From contig NZ_JAAWWP010000018.1 of the NCBI RefSeq assembly GCF_012273655.1, positions 62,001 through 126,000 on the forward strand: a stretch of 64,000 nt of DNA. Direction: 5' to 3'. The stretch is from Streptomyces physcomitrii. Lineage in GTDB: Bacteria; Actinomycetota; Actinomycetes; Streptomycetales; Streptomycetaceae. Below the pieces are notes generated by a model. It searched no databases. It was not told where the DNA came from and saw only the letters and a program-made list of their open reading frames with translations. Numbering within the stretch: the stretch's first letter is position 1; each line of letters starts with the position of its first letter. The position numbers and the translations under genes are program-made. Of this stretch, positions 62,880 to 64,000 are shown in pieces.

Positions 62880-63689
62880 CTACGACTTCTTGCCGGAGTC
62901 GCCCTTCTCGCCCTCGCCCTTGTCGCTCTTCTCGTCCTTGTCGCTCTTCTCGCCGGAGCCGGAGTCCGCGCCGGACCCCGCGTCCGCACCGGAGTTGGCC
63001 TTCTCCACGGCCGCGACGGCCTCCTTGGCGGCGGCCTGGGCGTCCTTCACCAGATCCTCCGCGCTCGGGGACTTGTCGCCCGCGAGACCGGCACCGTTGT
63101 AGTCGACCGTGACCACGACATTCGCCGTACGGGCCACCACGGTCTGCTGCTTGAAGGTGCCTTCCTTCTTCTTCAGTTCGTAGCTGACGGTCGACGCCTC
63201 GTCCCCGGTGCCCGCCACCGGCTGGGTCTTGACGCCCTTCGCCTCCTGGGTGGCCTCGGCGCCCGCGACCTGCTTCTGGAAGTAGGCGTGCGCGAGCTTG
63301 TCGCCGGTACCGCGGGTCTGGTCGGAGTCGAAGCGCAGCAGCGAGACATTGAGCCAGCGGAACTGCGAGCCCTTCACGCCCTTGTTGTCGAGGCTGGTCC
63401 AGGCGCAGGTGCCGCGCGTGGCGTTGTCCTCGGACTTGCCCGCCTTGCCCGACTCGTCGTCGGTCTCCGGGACCAGGTCCTTCAGCGTCTTCTTCTCGAA
63501 GACCTCGCAGGGGTCGGGCAGGTCCGCGAAGCGCGCCTTCGCGACGGACGGGCTGGCCGAGGGGGTGGCGCTGCCCTTCTTGTCCTCATCCGAGCCGGAG
63601 TCGTCCGAGGAGCAGCCGGAGGCCACGAGGATCACCGGGACGGCCGCCACGGCGAGGAGGCGGGAGAGTCGCTGTGCAGATCGGTGCAT
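62880..63689 (-). CDS. DUF3558-domain lipoprotein
   Basis: A 269-residue exported lipoprotein. The signal peptide SRLLAVAAVPVILVASGC ends in a lipobox with the lipid-bearing Cys. A Ser/Asp/Lys-rich linker precedes the DUF3558 domain: DPCEVFEKKTLKDLVPETDD, GTCAWTS, and a beta-rich part with VVARTANVVVTVDYNGAG. The C-terminus is a repetitive acidic tail (EKSDKDEKSDKGEGEKGDSG). ATG 63689 follows the SD AAGGA. The domain's function is unknown. Its neighbour at the window edge is a paralogue. Confidence 0.88.
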   Translation of the reverse strand: MHRSAQRLSRLLAVAAVPVILVASGCSSDDSGSDEDKKGSATPSASPSVAKARFADLPDPCEVFEKKTLKDLVPETDDESGKAGKSEDNATRGTCAWTSLDNKGVKGSQFRWLNVSLLRFDSDQTRGTGDKLAHAYFQKQVAGAEATQEAKGVKTQPVAGTGDEASTVSYELKKKEGTFKQQTVVARTANVVVTVDYNGAGLAGDKSPSAEDLVKDAQAAAKEAVAAVEKANSGADAGSGADSGSGEKSDKDEKSDKGEGEKGDSGKKS

Positions 63690-63802
63690 GGTTCCTTCAC
63701 TCTTCACGTTCGCTCGACGGGGCCACGGTACGCGGAGCCGGACGGTCGGGGCGGGGCCCCGGACCTGGCCGACACCCCACGACAAAGCGGACCAAAGGGA
63801 CT

Positions 63803-64000
63803 TCAGTCGTCCAGCTTGTCGGCGAGCCGACTCGCCAGTCCCCTTGCCCTGTCCTGCATTTCCTTGCTGTCGGGCGCCACCGCGGCACCCACCGCCTGAT
63901 CCTCGTACTGGATCGTCACGATGACGTTGGACGTGCGGAACACCACAGTCACGGTGCGGTTCGGCGAGGAGGACTCCCCGAGCTTGTCGTCGAGGAAGGC
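63803..64000 (-). CDS. Second DUF3558-like lipoprotein, C-terminal part
   Basis: Only the last 65 codons lie in the window; the frame is open to its right edge. FRTSNVIVTIQYEDQAVGAA aligns with VARTANVVVTVDYNGAGLAG of the upstream-neighbour DUF3558 protein, and the end (ARGLASRLADKLDD) is the usual final helix. It is a tandem paralogue lying 114 bp before the other gene, in the same direction. Confidence 0.7.
   Translation of the reverse strand, partial: AFLDDKLGESSSPNRTVTVVFRTSNVIVTIQYEDQAVGAAVAPDSKEMQDRARGLASRLADKLDD

Overview
The base composition (very high G+C, G/C-rich third codon positions), the gene families (butyrolactone-receptor-type TetR regulators, a DUF4331 protein next to a class F sortase, an NRPS with an MbtH partner, DUF2637 and DUF3558 proteins, class I lysyl-tRNA synthetase beside argS) and the SD-led GTG/ATG starts all indicate a Streptomyces or close relative. 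No rRNA, tRNA or CRISPR array was recognised.

Layout. 0-2 kb: two TetR-type receptors in series (the first cut by the window edge), the second behind a promoter that holds an inverted-repeat operator. 2-6.4 kb: a complete system II cytochrome c maturation operon (resA/tlpA, ccdA, resB, ccsB), all minus. 6.4-10.4 kb: lipoprotein polysaccharide deacetylase, histidine phosphatase and hemL. 10.9-11.3 kb: a small protein whose 3' end starts a 158-bp sequence that recurs about 17.6 kb downstream (11243-11400 and 28851-29008, 152/158 identical by eye). Between the copies lies accessory DNA: an HFCD flavoprotein, sortase F plus DUF4331, a broken EF-hand fragment, a small secreted double-Cys-motif peptide, and divergently from it a compact peptide cluster: a 3472-residue C-A-T-C-A-T-C-A-T-TE NRPS, its MbtH protein and a DrrAB-like exporter. 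All three adenylation pockets read by hand as nearly the same acid-containing code, so the product may be an acylated tripeptide of one basic amino acid; this is inference.

29-35 kb: a 10-bp tandem repeat ahead of a DHFR-like reductase, a MITE-like hairpin element, a secretory lipase and a GH92 alpha-mannosidase under a LacI-type palindrome. 35-40 kb: a four-gene minus operon (ThDP enzyme, SRPBCC, KAS III-like protein with an altered catalytic His, class III aminotransferase) that looks like a small biosynthetic cassette I cannot assign. 40-46.7 kb: an ion-channel-like double-RCK protein, then a HelR-type RNA polymerase-recycling helicase and a rifamycin glycosyltransferase. A palindrome that matches the rifamycin-associated element lies just upstream of the glycosyltransferase, and an unusual about 40-bp-period array of CAAGT/ACTTG units fills the gap between the two genes. 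Together these look like a rifamycin-resistance module.

47-64 kb: FMN reductase/flavin monooxygenase pair, a TIGR03086 protein, an SDR, a YnfA protein, a ribbon-helix-helix-type regulator with several operator-like palindromes, a DUF4097 protein with a second DrrAB-like exporter, argS and divergent lysS, an MFS transporter, a DUF2637 membrane protein and two DUF3558 lipoproteins (the last cut by the window edge).

All product names come from reading the translated sequences; no database search was run, and starts were chosen from SD sequences and family lengths.
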